From positions 1-64,000 of the forward strand of contig JAXLWN010000015.1 in NCBI GenBank assembly GCA_046328475.1: a stretch of DNA of 64,000 bases, read 5' to 3'. The position numbers and the translations under genes were made by a program. This DNA comes from CADCWN01 sp046328475. Lineage in GTDB: Bacteria > Chloroflexota > Chloroflexia > Thermomicrobiales > CADCWN01. Below are positions 1 through 8,571 of the stretch, in pieces. Under the pieces are notes generated by a model. That model searched no databases and was not told the origin of the DNA. It saw only the letters and a list, made by a program, of their open reading frames with translations. Every line of letters begins with the position of its first letter. Within the stretch, counting starts at the first letter, position 1.

Positions 1-915
1 GGGCGCAGCTGGGCGCGCGTCTTCGTGCGCGCGGGGTGCCGGGTGCGGCTCTACGATGCGCTGCCGGGGCAGACGAAGCAGGCGCTGGATTGGCTCGACG
101 AGACGCTGGCGTCCGAGCGGGCGTTCGGCTTCATCGGCGACGAGGAGGTGCGGGCGCAGCGGGCGCTGCTCTCGGCGCACGACGATCTCGCGGAGGCGTT
201 GCGCGGCGTGGGGTATGTGCAGGAGAGCACATCCGAGCGGCTGCCGATCAAGCAGGCGGTCTATGCCGAGTTGGATCGCCTCGCCAGCCCCGACATCATC
301 CTCGCCAGCAGCACCTCGGCGCTCGACATGACGCAGATCGCGGCCGGGTTGCCCGCGTCGCACCGCTGCGTGGTTGCCCATCCGGTCAATCCGCCGCATG
401 TGATCCCGGCCGTGGAGATCGTGCCCGGCGCGACGACCTCGGCGGAGACGGTCGAGCGCGCCGCCGCGTTCCAGCGCAGCGTGGGGCAGACGCCGGTGGT
501 GATGCGCTACTACCGCGACGGCTTCCTGCTCAACCGGATGCAGATGGCGCTCTTCCGCGAGGCGATCGCGCTGGTGGAGAGCGGCGTGGCCGATCTGGAG
601 GCGGTCGAGGCGGTCATTCGCGATGGTCTGGGCCTGCGCTGGGCGCTGATGGGGCAGTTCGCGACCGCCAACACGAACGCGGACGGTGGCCTGCGCCAGT
701 ATTTCGAGCGTTACGGCGAATCGATCCGCCGGATCATGGACGATCTCGGCCCCACGCCGCCGCTCGACGCGGCGCAGATCGACCGCCTCGCCGCCGCGAC
801 CGACGGGCTGACCGGCGATGTGCCGCTCGAACTGTGGCAGCGCTGGCGCGACCGGCAGGTGCAGCGCATCTCCGCGCTGAAGCGCACCGATAGCCCGGCC
901 GGGCCGATGCAGTAA
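1..915 (+). CDS. 3-hydroxyacyl-CoA dehydrogenase, lambda-crystallin (CRYL1) type; 5' end missing
   Basis: The frame is open from base 1, so the start lies outside the window. The first residues (GRSWARVFVRAG) look like the end of the GxGxxG Rossmann loop. Further on come the NAD-domain signature HPVNPPHVIPAVEIVPG and the C-terminal 3HCDH helix region (DGFLLNRMQMALFREA, then RDGLGLRWALMG). The spacing and the N-A-D-G after the last motif resemble lambda-crystallin/L-gulonate 3-dehydrogenase more than FadB. The expected reaction is NAD-dependent oxidation of a 3-hydroxy acid or acyl-CoA in the cytoplasm. The substrate cannot be read from the sequence. A GTG at 25 is an internal codon, not the start. 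Confidence 0.85.
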   Translation, partial: GRSWARVFVRAGCRVRLYDALPGQTKQALDWLDETLASERAFGFIGDEEVRAQRALLSAHDDLAEALRGVGYVQESTSERLPIKQAVYAELDRLASPDIILASSTSALDMTQIAAGLPASHRCVVAHPVNPPHVIPAVEIVPGATTSAETVERAAAFQRSVGQTPVVMRYYRDGFLLNRMQMALFREAIALVESGVADLEAVEAVIRDGLGLRWALMGQFATANTNADGGLRQYFERYGESIRRIMDDLGPTPPLDAAQIDRLAAATDGLTGDVPLELWQRWRDRQVQRISALKRTDSPAGPMQ

Positions 916-931
916 CAACACGCCGGATTCT

Positions 932-960
932 GGAACTTTCGCCCCTCCCGCGCATTGTTC
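932..960 (+). promoter_or_regulatory. ECF-sigma-like promoter upstream of the TIMP-like gene
   Basis: GGAACTTT at 932 is followed, 20 nt after the GGAAC, by GTTC at 957 within CGCATTGTTC. The same arrangement (GGAAC, 20 nt, GTTC, with CGCATTGTTC identical) recurs at 18056-18084 upstream of the DUF4349 lipoproteins. GGAAC -35 boxes are typical of ECF sigma factors. The -10 assignment is inference, and the spacing is a little longer than usual. Confidence 0.4.
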
Positions 961-1015
961 GGGGTAGCGCCGCCCGCCTGGGGCGGCGCGGCGCACCATT
1001 GGCGGGAGGGGACCG

Positions 1016-1585
1016 ATGGGCAGGCGGCTACTCGGCGCGTTCCTGGCGTGTGCGTTGGTGCTGGCGGTGGCACCGGAGGTGTGCCTGGCGTGCTCGTGCG
1101 GGAAACTGCCGCCCGATAGGGCGATCGCCATGTCCGAGGTTATCTTTCGGGGGCGACTCATCCGCAGCGCGCCGCAGGCATTCAGGGACTACAAGGCCGA
1201 CGGTTCGTTCAGGGATCTGGTCCAATTGAGGGCGGTATTCTTGGTTGATACCGTCTGGAAAGGCCCTGCTGTCCCGCTGCTATCTGTTGCACAGGACGTT
1301 GTCACTCCGCAATTTGCCCCAGCCTATCAGCCTGCAATGTCCAGTTGCGATATCATGTTCTCCCCAGGGACAGAGTATCTGGTCTTTGGCTCCTGGCAGT
1401 CTGGTTGGCGCGACGATCCGCTGGCGCTCAGGGCCTACTATTGCGGGGCGGCGCGCGAAGCCAAATATGCCGCCGAGTATCTCCAGGCGCTCGGCCCAGG
1501 CATGCTGCTTGGCGCGACATCGAGCCGGGTCGCCCTTAGCTTGGTGCTTGGAGCCTACGAAGTGGCCTCCTGCGGTGCTTCGTGA
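1016..1585 (+). CDS. Secreted TIMP/netrin (NTR)-like domain protein
   Basis: The 189-residue protein starts with a signal peptide (MGRRLLGAFLACALVLAVA) that ends in CLACSCGK. A mature N-terminal Cys-x-Cys of this kind is the hallmark of bacterial TIMP-like (NTR-fold) proteins. The following segments, SEVIFRGRLI, VDTVWKG and the later SSCDIMFSPGTEYLVFG with its Cys, fit the NTR barrel. The start has a good Shine-Dalgarno (GGGAGGGG, 4 nt before ATG) and an ECF-like promoter upstream. The C-terminus overlaps the next propeller gene in another frame, so the two may once have been one protein. Function is unknown; some TIMP-like proteins bind metalloproteases. Confidence 0.7.
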   Translation: MGRRLLGAFLACALVLAVAPEVCLACSCGKLPPDRAIAMSEVIFRGRLIRSAPQAFRDYKADGSFRDLVQLRAVFLVDTVWKGPAVPLLSVAQDVVTPQFAPAYQPAMSSCDIMFSPGTEYLVFGSWQSGWRDDPLALRAYYCGAAREAKYAAEYLQALGPGMLLGATSSRVALSLVLGAYEVASCGAS

Positions 1586-2464
1586 ATTTCGTATCGATGG
1601 TGCCCTGAACCCGACTGGCCGTATCGCTGCAGTCTTCACCGAGTTTGGCTTTCGGCCTGGCGATATCGCGATCGATCGCGATGGCTACCTCTATCTGCTT
1701 GATTACAGGACAGGCGATGGCTCGCGTAATCGCGTGCTGAAGTTCTCGCCGGACGGAAAAATGACCACCATCTGGTCCGGGCGCACGACGGGAACTGAGA
1801 TCGACGCCCCGTTCATACCTCGGTAGGGTCGCTGACAATCGATCGGCAAGGAGCGGTCTACCTGAGTAAGCGCCGGCGGAGTGCGGAAGCTCGACGAAAT
1901 GGGAAGGTGGTCGGCAATTGGCGGTTACAGTCGAGTGCTAACCGAGGCCGATGCCAGGCTGATGAAGATCGATCACACGGACACGCTGTACATCCTCAAC
2001 TACGAGCACGGACTGCGCCGCTTCGCGCTTGACGGTGCGCTGCTTGATACCTGGCCCGAATCCAGCCGTACCGCCATCAACAACGCCATCTTCGGTGATT
2101 TCGCGGTCGATCGGCACGGGAATGTCTACTTGGTTGGTCGCAACGGCGACCGTGCGAAGTTCTCTTCGGTGGGCGACGAACTGGCGGCGTGGGGGAAGCG
2201 GGTGACCGTCCGGGCGAGTTCAAAGATGCGCGCGGCATCGCGATCGATCCCTGGGGCAACATCTACGTGGTCGATTCGGGGAACGATCGGGTGCAGCAGT
2301 TCTCGCCGGACGGCGCGTTCGTCGCCGCGTGGGGTGGCGTTGGCAGCACACCCGGTCAGTTTCGCTCCCCCGGAGCTATCACCATCGATCAGCGCGGCAA
2401 CGTCTACGTCGCCGACAGCGGCAACTTCCGCATTCAGCGCATCCCCGCCGCCCGCGCCCCGTAG
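1575..2464 (+). pseudogene. NHL-repeat beta-propeller protein, interrupted by several frameshifts
   Basis: NHL strands can be read in successive frames: PGDIAIDRDGYLYLLDY (about 1650-1710), SLTIDRQGAVYLSK (about 1830-1870), GDFAVDRHGNVYLVGRNGD (about 2095-2150), then ARGIAIDPWGNIYVVDSGND and GAITIDQRGNVYVADSGN up to the stop at 2464. The frame changes near 1825, 1880 and 2195. The order and spacing of the repeats are intact, so the gene was recently whole or the breaks are sequence errors. A possible GTG start at 1575 lies inside the end of the TIMP-like gene. It is probably extracellular. Confidence 0.65.
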
Positions 2465-2467
2465 CAT

Positions 2468-3457
2468 TTATTCAATCGCCGCGATTCGGCCGACGCCCAG
2501 CCCGGTCAACTGCACCAGCGCCTCGTCTAATGGGAGTGTATCGGCGGGCAGCGGCCCCGCTTCCAGGTCGGCCCCTGCCTGCGCGGCGGCGAGCACAGCC
2601 AGTATGCGGTTCGCGATGCGCGCCTGGTCGGCGGGGCTGTAGCGGTCGAAATGCACGGGCAGGGTGGCGTAGTCAACGAGATCGCCCAGGTATGCGGCCT
2701 CGAAGGTCGTTTGATATGCCAGATCGAAGTCGCAGGAGAGGAGATCGGGGCCGTTGAGGGGGATGGCAAGCGTGGGGATCTGCTCGTCCACGCCGAATTC
2801 GACCAGCCGCATCCAGCCATCCTCGCGGCGTGGCCGTGGTTCGCAAACCACGATTCGGTAAGGGCGGGCCGGTTCTCGCGGCGCGGCGCTGTAGTCGGGA
2901 AGGAACGAGAAGGTGGGCGGCGTCTCGTGCAGGTAATCGAGTTCGACGAAGACAATGCCGCTGTCCAGCAGATCGCGCCGCTTGCGAAGGTAGGCTTCGG
3001 CATCGTCGCCGGGGCGCTTGTTCGATGGCGAAAGCACTTCAAGCCAGGCGACTGGTTCGCGTCCCTGCTGCGCCACGCCCGCCTGCTCGTAGATAGCGAC
3101 CGCCCGGTAGGGCTTTTCGCTCAGCTCAGGCAGATCGAAGGCCGCTGTGAGGGGGAGGAGTAGCCCGACGCCTCCTTGTGTCGCCGCCGGGCGGTCGCCC
3201 GCGCGCAATGGTTGCACGTCGTAGATGGTGATGTCCGATTTCGGACGACGGACTGACTCATCCATGCGGCGGATTTGCAGGGAGTCCTCGACAACCGCGA
3301 TGTAGCCGAGCGAACGGACCTGCCGGTTGAGCCAGTCGGCGAGGTGGACAATGTGGCGCGTGTGGAAGTTGCCCCAGCCACCTTCGTCTTGCAAGGCGCT
3401 GTGGAGATGGGCGTTCACACCCAGATATTGATTCCGCACGCTCCGCACCGGACCCAT
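2468..3457 (-). CDS. DUF4058 family protein
   Basis: The protein has 329 residues from ATG at 3457. It matches the DUF4058 pattern: an N-terminal YLGVNAHLHSAL segment, a nuclease-like core with KSDITIYDVQP, then VAWLEVLSPSNKRPGD, YLRKRRDLLDSGIVFVELDYL and VVCEPRP. The E-x-L-S-P-S-N-K and R-R-D-L-L elements resemble Uma2/PD-(D/E)XK folds. The family is expanded in Cyanobacteria, Chloroflexota and Planctomycetes, and its role is unknown. A much longer open frame runs upstream, but it is antisense to the arylsulfotransferase-like gene and is not coding. It converges with the NHL gene with a 3-nt gap. Confidence 0.8.
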   Translation of the reverse strand: MGPVRSVRNQYLGVNAHLHSALQDEGGWGNFHTRHIVHLADWLNRQVRSLGYIAVVEDSLQIRRMDESVRRPKSDITIYDVQPLRAGDRPAATQGGVGLLLPLTAAFDLPELSEKPYRAVAIYEQAGVAQQGREPVAWLEVLSPSNKRPGDDAEAYLRKRRDLLDSGIVFVELDYLHETPPTFSFLPDYSAAPREPARPYRIVVCEPRPRREDGWMRLVEFGVDEQIPTLAIPLNGPDLLSCDFDLAYQTTFEAAYLGDLVDYATLPVHFDRYSPADQARIANRILAVLAAAQAGADLEAGPLPADTLPLDEALVQLTGLGVGRIAAIE

Positions 3458-3580
3458 GCAACCCTCCGCGCTTGTTGCCACAAGTGTACCGCGTTCGCTT
3501 GCCCCTGGCTGAGGGGAGATAGCTGCGAATCGTGGTAGGATGCGCCGCCGGGCGTGGAGCAGTTGCAGAGGGAGGGTGCG

Positions 3581-4681
3581 ATGGAGCAGGTGCGCATGAA
3601 GCGTGCTGGGGTTGGGCTGCGCGGGCACGACCCGGCGCGGGCGTATCAGGGTTATACGATCTTCGCGCCGAACCAGGGGGATGGCACGGTCTACCTGATC
3701 GATATGGCGGGTGAGCCGTTCCATAGCTGGCGGATGCCCTACTCGCCGGGGCTCTACGGCTATCTCACGGAGCGCGGCACACTCGTCTATAACGGTAAGG
3801 TGCCGGATGCTTCCGGGCGCTTCATCAGCGGGCAGCCCTGGAAGGGCGGGGCGATCCTCGAAGTGGATTGGCAGGGCCAGCTGCTGTGGGAAGTGCGCCA
3901 TCCCGACCATCATCACGACGGTATCCTCCTCGCCAATGGCAACGTGATGCTCCTCTGCCTCGCGGCGCTGCCGCCGGAGGTCGCGGCGCGGGTGCGCGGC
4001 GGTCAGCCCGGCACCGAGCACGGGGGGCAGATCCACGCCGACTACCTGGTGGAGATGACGACTGCCGGTGAGGTGGTCTGGGAGTGGCGCAGCTGGGAGC
4101 ATCTCGACCCGGCGGATTACCCGATCGTCGCGGTGCAGGAGCCGCGCCACGAGTGGACCCACGGCAACACGGTGTCGGAATTGCCCGATGGCAACCTTGT
4201 CCTGAGCTTCCGCAACCTCTGCACCGTGGTGATCGTCGAGCGCGCGACCGGTGCGATCACCTGGACGCTCGGTGCGCCGCCGCTGGCGCAGCAGCACGCG
4301 CCCCACCTCCTGCCGAACGGCAATCTGCTGATTTTCGACAACGGCACCCACCGGGTGGACCACCCGCTGCCGCATTCGCGCGTGATCGAGGTCGATCTCG
4401 CCACGAAGGAGATCGTCTGGTCCTACCAGGAGCGTCGGCCGAGCGATTTCTTCAGCCCGCTGATCTCCAATGCCCAGCGCCTGCCGAACGGGAACACGCT
4501 GATCTGCGAGGGGACGTTCGGGCGCTTGTTCGAGGTGACGGTTGCGGGCGAGGTCGTCTGGGAGTACGTCAACCCGCACATCGTCTCGCCGCCCGGCCGC
4601 CCGGACCTGCCGCCCGGCAACAACGTCTTCCGGGCGTATCGGTATGGGGTGGAGCAGGTCGCGCGGTGGGCGGGACGTTAG
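3581..4681 (+). CDS. Arylsulfotransferase (ASST)-like propeller protein
   Basis: The 366-residue protein has repeated propeller blades: GYTIFAPNQGDGTVYLID, GAILEVDWQGQLLWEVRHPD, HHDGILLANGNVMLLC, WTHGNTVSELPDGNLVLSFR, LPNGNLLIFDNGTHR and AQRLPNGNTLICEGTFGR. The 'LPNGN' repeats and paired Trp-Glu-hydrophobic strands are typical of the ASST/arylsulfotransferase-like fold. No signal peptide is visible, so it may act in the cytoplasm. ATG at 3581 is chosen because AGGGAGGG lies just upstream; a GTG at 3554 is possible. Whether it transfers sulfate is not shown. Confidence 0.75.
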   Translation: MEQVRMKRAGVGLRGHDPARAYQGYTIFAPNQGDGTVYLIDMAGEPFHSWRMPYSPGLYGYLTERGTLVYNGKVPDASGRFISGQPWKGGAILEVDWQGQLLWEVRHPDHHHDGILLANGNVMLLCLAALPPEVAARVRGGQPGTEHGGQIHADYLVEMTTAGEVVWEWRSWEHLDPADYPIVAVQEPRHEWTHGNTVSELPDGNLVLSFRNLCTVVIVERATGAITWTLGAPPLAQQHAPHLLPNGNLLIFDNGTHRVDHPLPHSRVIEVDLATKEIVWSYQERRPSDFFSPLISNAQRLPNGNTLICEGTFGRLFEVTVAGEVVWEYVNPHIVSPPGRPDLPPGNNVFRAYRYGVEQVARWAGR

Positions 4682-4693
4682 GCGCGGGGGCGG

Positions 4694-5884
4694 CTAATCG
4701 CCCGGTTGGCTGGCCACGGCGGTGCGATTGTTCAGGCCGCGCCAGATACCATCGGTGGCGAAACGCTTGCGCAGTTGCAGGGCCGGGCGCTCGATGAAAC
4801 GGTAGCTGGCGGTCGCCACGACGAGCGAGCAGGCGATGGTGATGAGCAGGCAGATCGGGAATGCCAACGCGGAGCCGCGAACGAGTACGCCGGTGGCGAT
4901 CAGGAGCAGGATGACCATTTCGTGCCAGAGATAGAGGCTGTAGGAGACGAGGCCGAGGCCGCGCAGCGGCGGCGCGGTGAGGAGGGTTTCCCACCGGGAG
5001 GGTCGGGGGCCGAGGATGGTCGAACCGAGCAACAGCGCGAAGCCGACGCCCGAGAGGGTCGCGAAGGAGAGTTCCGCCGGGGTGCTGCTCAGGCGCCACG
5101 GCAGCAGACCGAGGAGCAAGAGGCCGCCGCCGATGCGCAGGAGTTGCGCCTGTCGTAGCCCGAAGAGGGGGCGTTCTCGCGTGGCATAGGCCACGGCGAG
5201 CAGCATGCCGATGCCGAAGGTGTCGAATTTGGCGGCTGGACCGTTGTAGATGCTGCCGTGGTTGACATCGAGCGGGATGCCCGCGATGGCGTAGGCCCAG
5301 ACCTTGTACAGGATACTCGCGCCGATCAGTGCGCCGATCGGCAGGGCCATCGCGGTTGTGCGCGCCCGTCGCGTGGCGCAGGCGCGGCAGAGTTGATAGA
5401 GCAGGGGGCCAAGTCCGGCGAGGAAAAGGTAGTAGATGACCTCATCGCCGACCGACCAGGCCGGGCTCAGGATGCTGAAGATGGTGCGATCATCGAAGAT
5501 GTGGATAAACAGCAGATGCTTGAGCAGATCGATCATCTGGCTGGGCTCGTGGGTGTAGAGGACCGGGGCGGTGGGGAGGATGACGGCGACATAGGCTGGT
5601 AGGATGCGGATCGCGCGCCGCACCAGGAAGCCGCGCGTCGATTCGGGGGCTCGTTGATTGAGCGCCGCCTGCGCGAAGGGCAGGAAAATCAGGAAGCCTG
5701 AGAGGACGAAGAACCACGCCACCGCCCCGTGCAGGCTATCGAAGAAGGGATGGAGGGGGGTATCGGTGTAGACGGCCCTGCCTTTGCTGGAGTAGGTATA
5801 GACATGGTACATCACAACGAGGAGCGCGGCGCACCCCCGATAGCCATCCAGTTCGTTGAAATGAAGACGTGGTTTCGGTTTCAT
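4694..5884 (-). CDS. Membrane acyltransferase, acyltransferase-3 (OafA/YrhL) family
   Basis: The protein has 396 residues and about ten hydrophobic segments. The N-terminal motif LDGYRGCAALLVVMYHVYTY carries the conserved Arg and His of the acyltransferase-3 family. It is followed by FFVLSGFLIF and RRAIRILPAYVAVIL. These enzymes usually O-acetylate surface polysaccharides or other extracytoplasmic substrates. The start has GGAGGAGG immediately before ATG. It converges with the ASST-like gene (12-nt gap), and no sugar pathway genes are adjacent, so the substrate is unknown. Confidence 0.85.
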   Translation of the reverse strand: MKPKPRLHFNELDGYRGCAALLVVMYHVYTYSSKGRAVYTDTPLHPFFDSLHGAVAWFFVLSGFLIFLPFAQAALNQRAPESTRGFLVRRAIRILPAYVAVILPTAPVLYTHEPSQMIDLLKHLLFIHIFDDRTIFSILSPAWSVGDEVIYYLFLAGLGPLLYQLCRACATRRARTTAMALPIGALIGASILYKVWAYAIAGIPLDVNHGSIYNGPAAKFDTFGIGMLLAVAYATRERPLFGLRQAQLLRIGGGLLLLGLLPWRLSSTPAELSFATLSGVGFALLLGSTILGPRPSRWETLLTAPPLRGLGLVSYSLYLWHEMVILLLIATGVLVRGSALAFPICLLITIACSLVVATASYRFIERPALQLRKRFATDGIWRGLNNRTAVASQPGD

Positions 5885-6074
5885 TCCTCCTCCGCCTCAC
5901 CAGCGTAGGTGGCCGGTTGTGACGCAGCAATCCCCCAGATGGCTCGGACGAACTAGGAATATGTACCCTTGCACGGATGCGTTTTGTTGGCCCGAGGCCG
6001 GGCGCGGCTTCACCCCGCAGCGAAAGTGCGCGATAATGCCGCCGGACTTGAGAGACGGAGCGAAGGAGCGGCGT

Positions 6075-7019
6075 ATGCGCGTACTCGTCATGGGCACCGG
6101 TGGGCTGGGGGGCTATTACGGCAACGCCCTGGCCCAGGGGGGGCACGAGGTCGTCTTCGTGGCGCGCGGGAAGCATCTGGCGGCGATCAACAGCAACGGG
6201 CTGACGCTGAAGAGCCTCGTCACGGGGCAGACGACGGTGTTGCAGCCCGCCACGGCGGTCGAGCGCCCGGCCGACGCGCCGCCCGGCCCCGATTTCGACC
6301 TGATCATCTTCACGGTGAAGGCGTTCGATACGGAGTCGGCCGCCGCGCTGTTGGCCCCGGCGGTCGGGCCGAACACCGCGATTTTGACCTTGCAGAACGG
6401 CGTCGATAGCGTCGATCTGATCGGTGCGGCCGTGGGCCGGGAGCACATGCTGCCCGGCACGACGCGGATCAACTGCGTGATCGGTGAGCCGGGGGTGATC
6501 GTCCAGAATACGCCCTTCTCGAAGCTGGAGATGGGCGAGCTTTCCGGCGAGGAGACGCCGCGCCTGGCGATGATCGCCGGGGCTTTCCGGGCACTCGGCA
6601 TCGAGGTGTTCGTCAGCGATGACCCGCTGCGCGAGACCTGGACGAAGTTCATCATGATCGCGCCGCACGCCACGCTGACCAGCGCTACCGGGCAGGCGGT
6701 CGCCGCCATCCGGGAGTTGCCGGAGGGGGCCGCGCTCTACCGCTCGCTGATCGAGGAGGTGACGGCGGTCGGTCGCGCCTCGGGCGTGAATCTCGCGCCG
6801 GACGCGGTCGAGCGGACGATGGACTTCATCATGAACCTGCCCGCTGGCGCGAAGACCTCGATGCTCTTCGACTACGAGCGGCAGAATCGTGTGGAGCTCG
6901 ACTATCTGACCGGCACGGTCGTGCGGCGCGGCAAGGCGCTCGGTCTCCCGACGCCGCAGTTCGACGCGTTGTATGCGGTGCTGAAGGTGCGGGCGAAGGC
7001 GTTTGGTGGGATCACTTAA
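6075..7019 (+). CDS. 2-dehydropantoate 2-reductase (ApbA/PanE) family protein
   Basis: The protein has 314 residues, the family's usual length. The N-terminal Rossmann loop is MGTGGLGGYYGNAL. It is followed by FTVKAFDTESA with the conserved Lys, LQNGVDS with the conserved Asn, a central TWTKFIMIAP Lys and the C-terminal TSMLFDYERQNRVELDYLTG substrate-binding segment. These are the marks of NADPH-dependent ketopantoate reductase in CoA synthesis. Family members also reduce other 2-oxo acids, and no other pan gene is nearby, so the assignment to pantothenate synthesis is open. ATG at 6075 has GGAG upstream. The open frame extends further 5' without a family match. Confidence 0.85.
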   Translation: MRVLVMGTGGLGGYYGNALAQGGHEVVFVARGKHLAAINSNGLTLKSLVTGQTTVLQPATAVERPADAPPGPDFDLIIFTVKAFDTESAAALLAPAVGPNTAILTLQNGVDSVDLIGAAVGREHMLPGTTRINCVIGEPGVIVQNTPFSKLEMGELSGEETPRLAMIAGAFRALGIEVFVSDDPLRETWTKFIMIAPHATLTSATGQAVAAIRELPEGAALYRSLIEEVTAVGRASGVNLAPDAVERTMDFIMNLPAGAKTSMLFDYERQNRVELDYLTGTVVRRGKALGLPTPQFDALYAVLKVRAKAFGGIT

Positions 7020-7034
7020 CGGCGGCGATGCGTT

Positions 7035-7091
7035 GGCTGGCGGTTGAAACCGCGCCTCGCAGGCCTGCGGCCACGAAACCCGCCTGCGCGG
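7035..7091 (+). repeat. Left inverted repeat of the RAYT element
   Basis: 57 nt, the inverted counterpart of 7595-7651 with two mismatches. Both mismatches fall in the terminal hairpin. In the right copy that stem is still paired (GTCCGC/GCGGAC), so the change is compensatory. Confidence 0.8.
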
Positions 7092-7135
7092 GTTCGGTTG
7101 GGGATCGGTAAGGGCGATAGCGGTGTGGGTTGCTG

Positions 7136-7588
7136 ATGAGACAGTCGCTGGTGGCGGTGTATCTGCACTTGATCTGGGCTACCTGGGATCGGCTCCCATT
7201 GCTTGATGAGGTGATCGAGCGTCCGGTGTATCGCTCGATTCAGGCGAAAGCGGAGAGCCTCGGCGTGCCGCTCCTGAAAATTGGTGGCGTTGAGGATCAC
7301 ATTCATCTCCTGGTCGAGTTGCCCTCGACGCTGGCGGTTGCAGACTTGGTGAAGGGACTCAAGGGTGCTTCCGCTCATGTCGTCAACAGCGAAATTGACC
7401 CGAATGGCAGCTTCAAGTGGCAAGGAGCCTATGCGGCGTTCTCGATCGGCCATCGTCAACTTGACCAGGTGCGTGACTATATCGCCCGCCAGCGTGAGCA
7501 TCACGCCGCTGACGCACCAGCCATACACTGGGAACGCAAGGTCTTCGCGAGTCTGCACTCGTCACCAGAAGCACTGCCTGCGAGATAA
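7136..7588 (+). CDS. REP-associated tyrosine transposase (Y1, HUH)
   Basis: The 150-residue protein has the single-domain Y1 transposase fold. The HUH pair is His55-Ile-His57 in GGVEDHIHLLVELP, and the nucleophile is probably Tyr115 in VRDYIARQREHH. The N-terminal strand (VAVYLHLIWATWDRLPLL) and the F-K-W-Q-G-A-Y-A-A-F-S segment are typical of RAYT/IS200-like proteins. It would cut and join single-stranded DNA at hairpins, probably those in the flanking repeats. ATG at 7136 is preferred over a TTG at 7130. No TnpB partner is present. Confidence 0.85.
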   Translation: MRQSLVAVYLHLIWATWDRLPLLDEVIERPVYRSIQAKAESLGVPLLKIGGVEDHIHLLVELPSTLAVADLVKGLKGASAHVVNSEIDPNGSFKWQGAYAAFSIGHRQLDQVRDYIARQREHHAADAPAIHWERKVFASLHSSPEALPAR

Positions 7589-7594
7589 CTGAGT

Positions 7595-7651
7595 CCGCGC
7601 AGGCGGACTTCGTGGCCGCAGGCCTGCGAGGCGCGGTTTCAACCGCCAGCC
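7595..7651 (-). repeat. Right inverted repeat of the RAYT element
   Basis: 57 nt, the reverse complement of 7035-7091 with two mismatches. It ends 28 bases before the next gene's start codon and so forms part of that gene's upstream region. Confidence 0.8.
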
Positions 7652-7679
7652 ATCTATAGCGTAACAAGGAGGAGGGGTT

Positions 7680-8441
7680 ATGCCGAAGGTGAACACTGCG
7701 AAGCGGAAGATGCTGGCCGGGGAGCCGGCGTATGGCTATGCCCTCGGGATGGCGTCGCCGCTGGCGGCGGAGGCGCTGGCCGCGACGGGGGTCGATTGGA
7801 TTCTGCTCGACAATCAGCACGGCTCGTTCGGCCCGGATAGCACGATCGCGTGCCTGATGGCGATGGCGGCCGGGTCGGCGATCCCGATGGCCCGCGTGGC
7901 GCGCAACGATTACACGATGATCGGGCGGATGCTCGACGAGGGGGCGCTGGGGATCGTCGTGCCGATGGTCCACACGCCCGAGTTGGCGAAGCAGGCCGCC
8001 GACGCCTGCCGTTTCCCACCGGTCGGCACGCGCTCCTATGGCTGGGGTCGCGCGGCGCGTTATGGCGACGACTATGTCGATTGGATCAACGACGAGCTGT
8101 TCCTGGCCATCCAGCTGGAGGATATCGACGCGGTGGAGAATGCCGAGGCGATTCTCTCGGTCCCCGGCGTGGATGGTGTCTGGGCGGGGCCGTCCGACCT
8201 CGCGCTCTCGATGGGCATCGACCCGCGCCGCATGGCCGACGACGACCGCCACAACCGCGCGCTGGAGAAGATCGTGCAGGCCTGCCGCAACACCGGGACG
8301 ATCCCCGGCCTCGCCTGCGCCTCACCCGAGGAGGCGAAGATGCGCGCCGCCCAGGGCTTCCAGTTCGTCACCGCCGGTGGCGACATGGGGTTCATGATGT
8401 CCGCCGCGATGGCGGGGGTGAAGACGTTGTACGGGAAGTAG
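7680..8441 (+). CDS. HpcH/HpaI family aldolase
   Basis: The protein has 253 residues. Family motifs are WILLDNQHGSFG (base/metal region), PMARVARND with the substrate Arg, EGALGIVVPMVHTPE, a metal-binding-type AIQLEDIDAVENAEAI, and VWAGPSDLALSMG. These class II pyruvate aldolases cleave 4-hydroxy-2-oxo acids, as in aromatic degradation, using a divalent metal. AAGGAGGAGGGG gives a strong ribosome site before ATG. The next gene on the same strand is an F420-type oxidoreductase behind a repeat hairpin, so an operon is possible but not certain. Confidence 0.85.
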   Translation: MPKVNTAKRKMLAGEPAYGYALGMASPLAAEALAATGVDWILLDNQHGSFGPDSTIACLMAMAAGSAIPMARVARNDYTMIGRMLDEGALGIVVPMVHTPELAKQAADACRFPPVGTRSYGWGRAARYGDDYVDWINDELFLAIQLEDIDAVENAEAILSVPGVDGVWAGPSDLALSMGIDPRRMADDDRHNRALEKIVQACRNTGTIPGLACASPEEAKMRAAQGFQFVTAGGDMGFMMSAAMAGVKTLYGK

Positions 8442-8549
8442 TCGTGAGACGTGAGTCGTGAGTCGTGAGAATCTCACTCGCAGCTAGTGGCGATAATTGC
8501 GGCACCGAGCTGAACGAAGAAACTCACGACTCACGACTCACGACTCACG
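8441..8549. repeat. Inverted pair of (GTCGTGA) heptad arrays
   Basis: About four copies of GTCGTGA/GACGTGA at 8441-8470 face complementary TCACGAC copies at 8522-8549 across a unique spacer. After the left array comes GAATCTCAC, which also follows the matching array at 24160. The whole could fold into a long hairpin and may terminate or insulate transcription. It is very similar to 24134-24246. Confidence 0.75.
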
Positions 8550-8571
8550 CCGCGACCGAAGGGAGCACGCA

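Larger units (their letters stand above)
7035..7651. mobile_element. REP-associated (RAYT/IS200-like) element bounded by 57-bp inverted repeats
   Basis: The left end (7035-7091) and right end (7595-7651) are inverted copies with 55 of 57 positions matching. Each end carries nested hairpins, such as CCCGCCTGCGCGGG at 7079-7092. A single transposase gene lies inside. Long imperfectly palindromic ends around a Y1 transposase gene fit a RAYT that mobilises REP sequences. The CCCGC hairpin recurs in a REP-like cluster at 54329-54397. No direct target duplication is seen, as expected for HUH transposases. Confidence 0.75.

Noticed and set aside
3458..4579. N-terminal extension of the DUF4058 frame
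   Set aside because: It is antisense to the ASST-like gene and of low-complexity Arg/His/Asp composition; the DUF4058 match begins at 3457.
8441..8549. CRISPR array
   Set aside because: The repeat unit is 7 nt, there are no spacers of 30-40 nt, and no cas genes are present. The other tandem arrays were rejected for the same reason.
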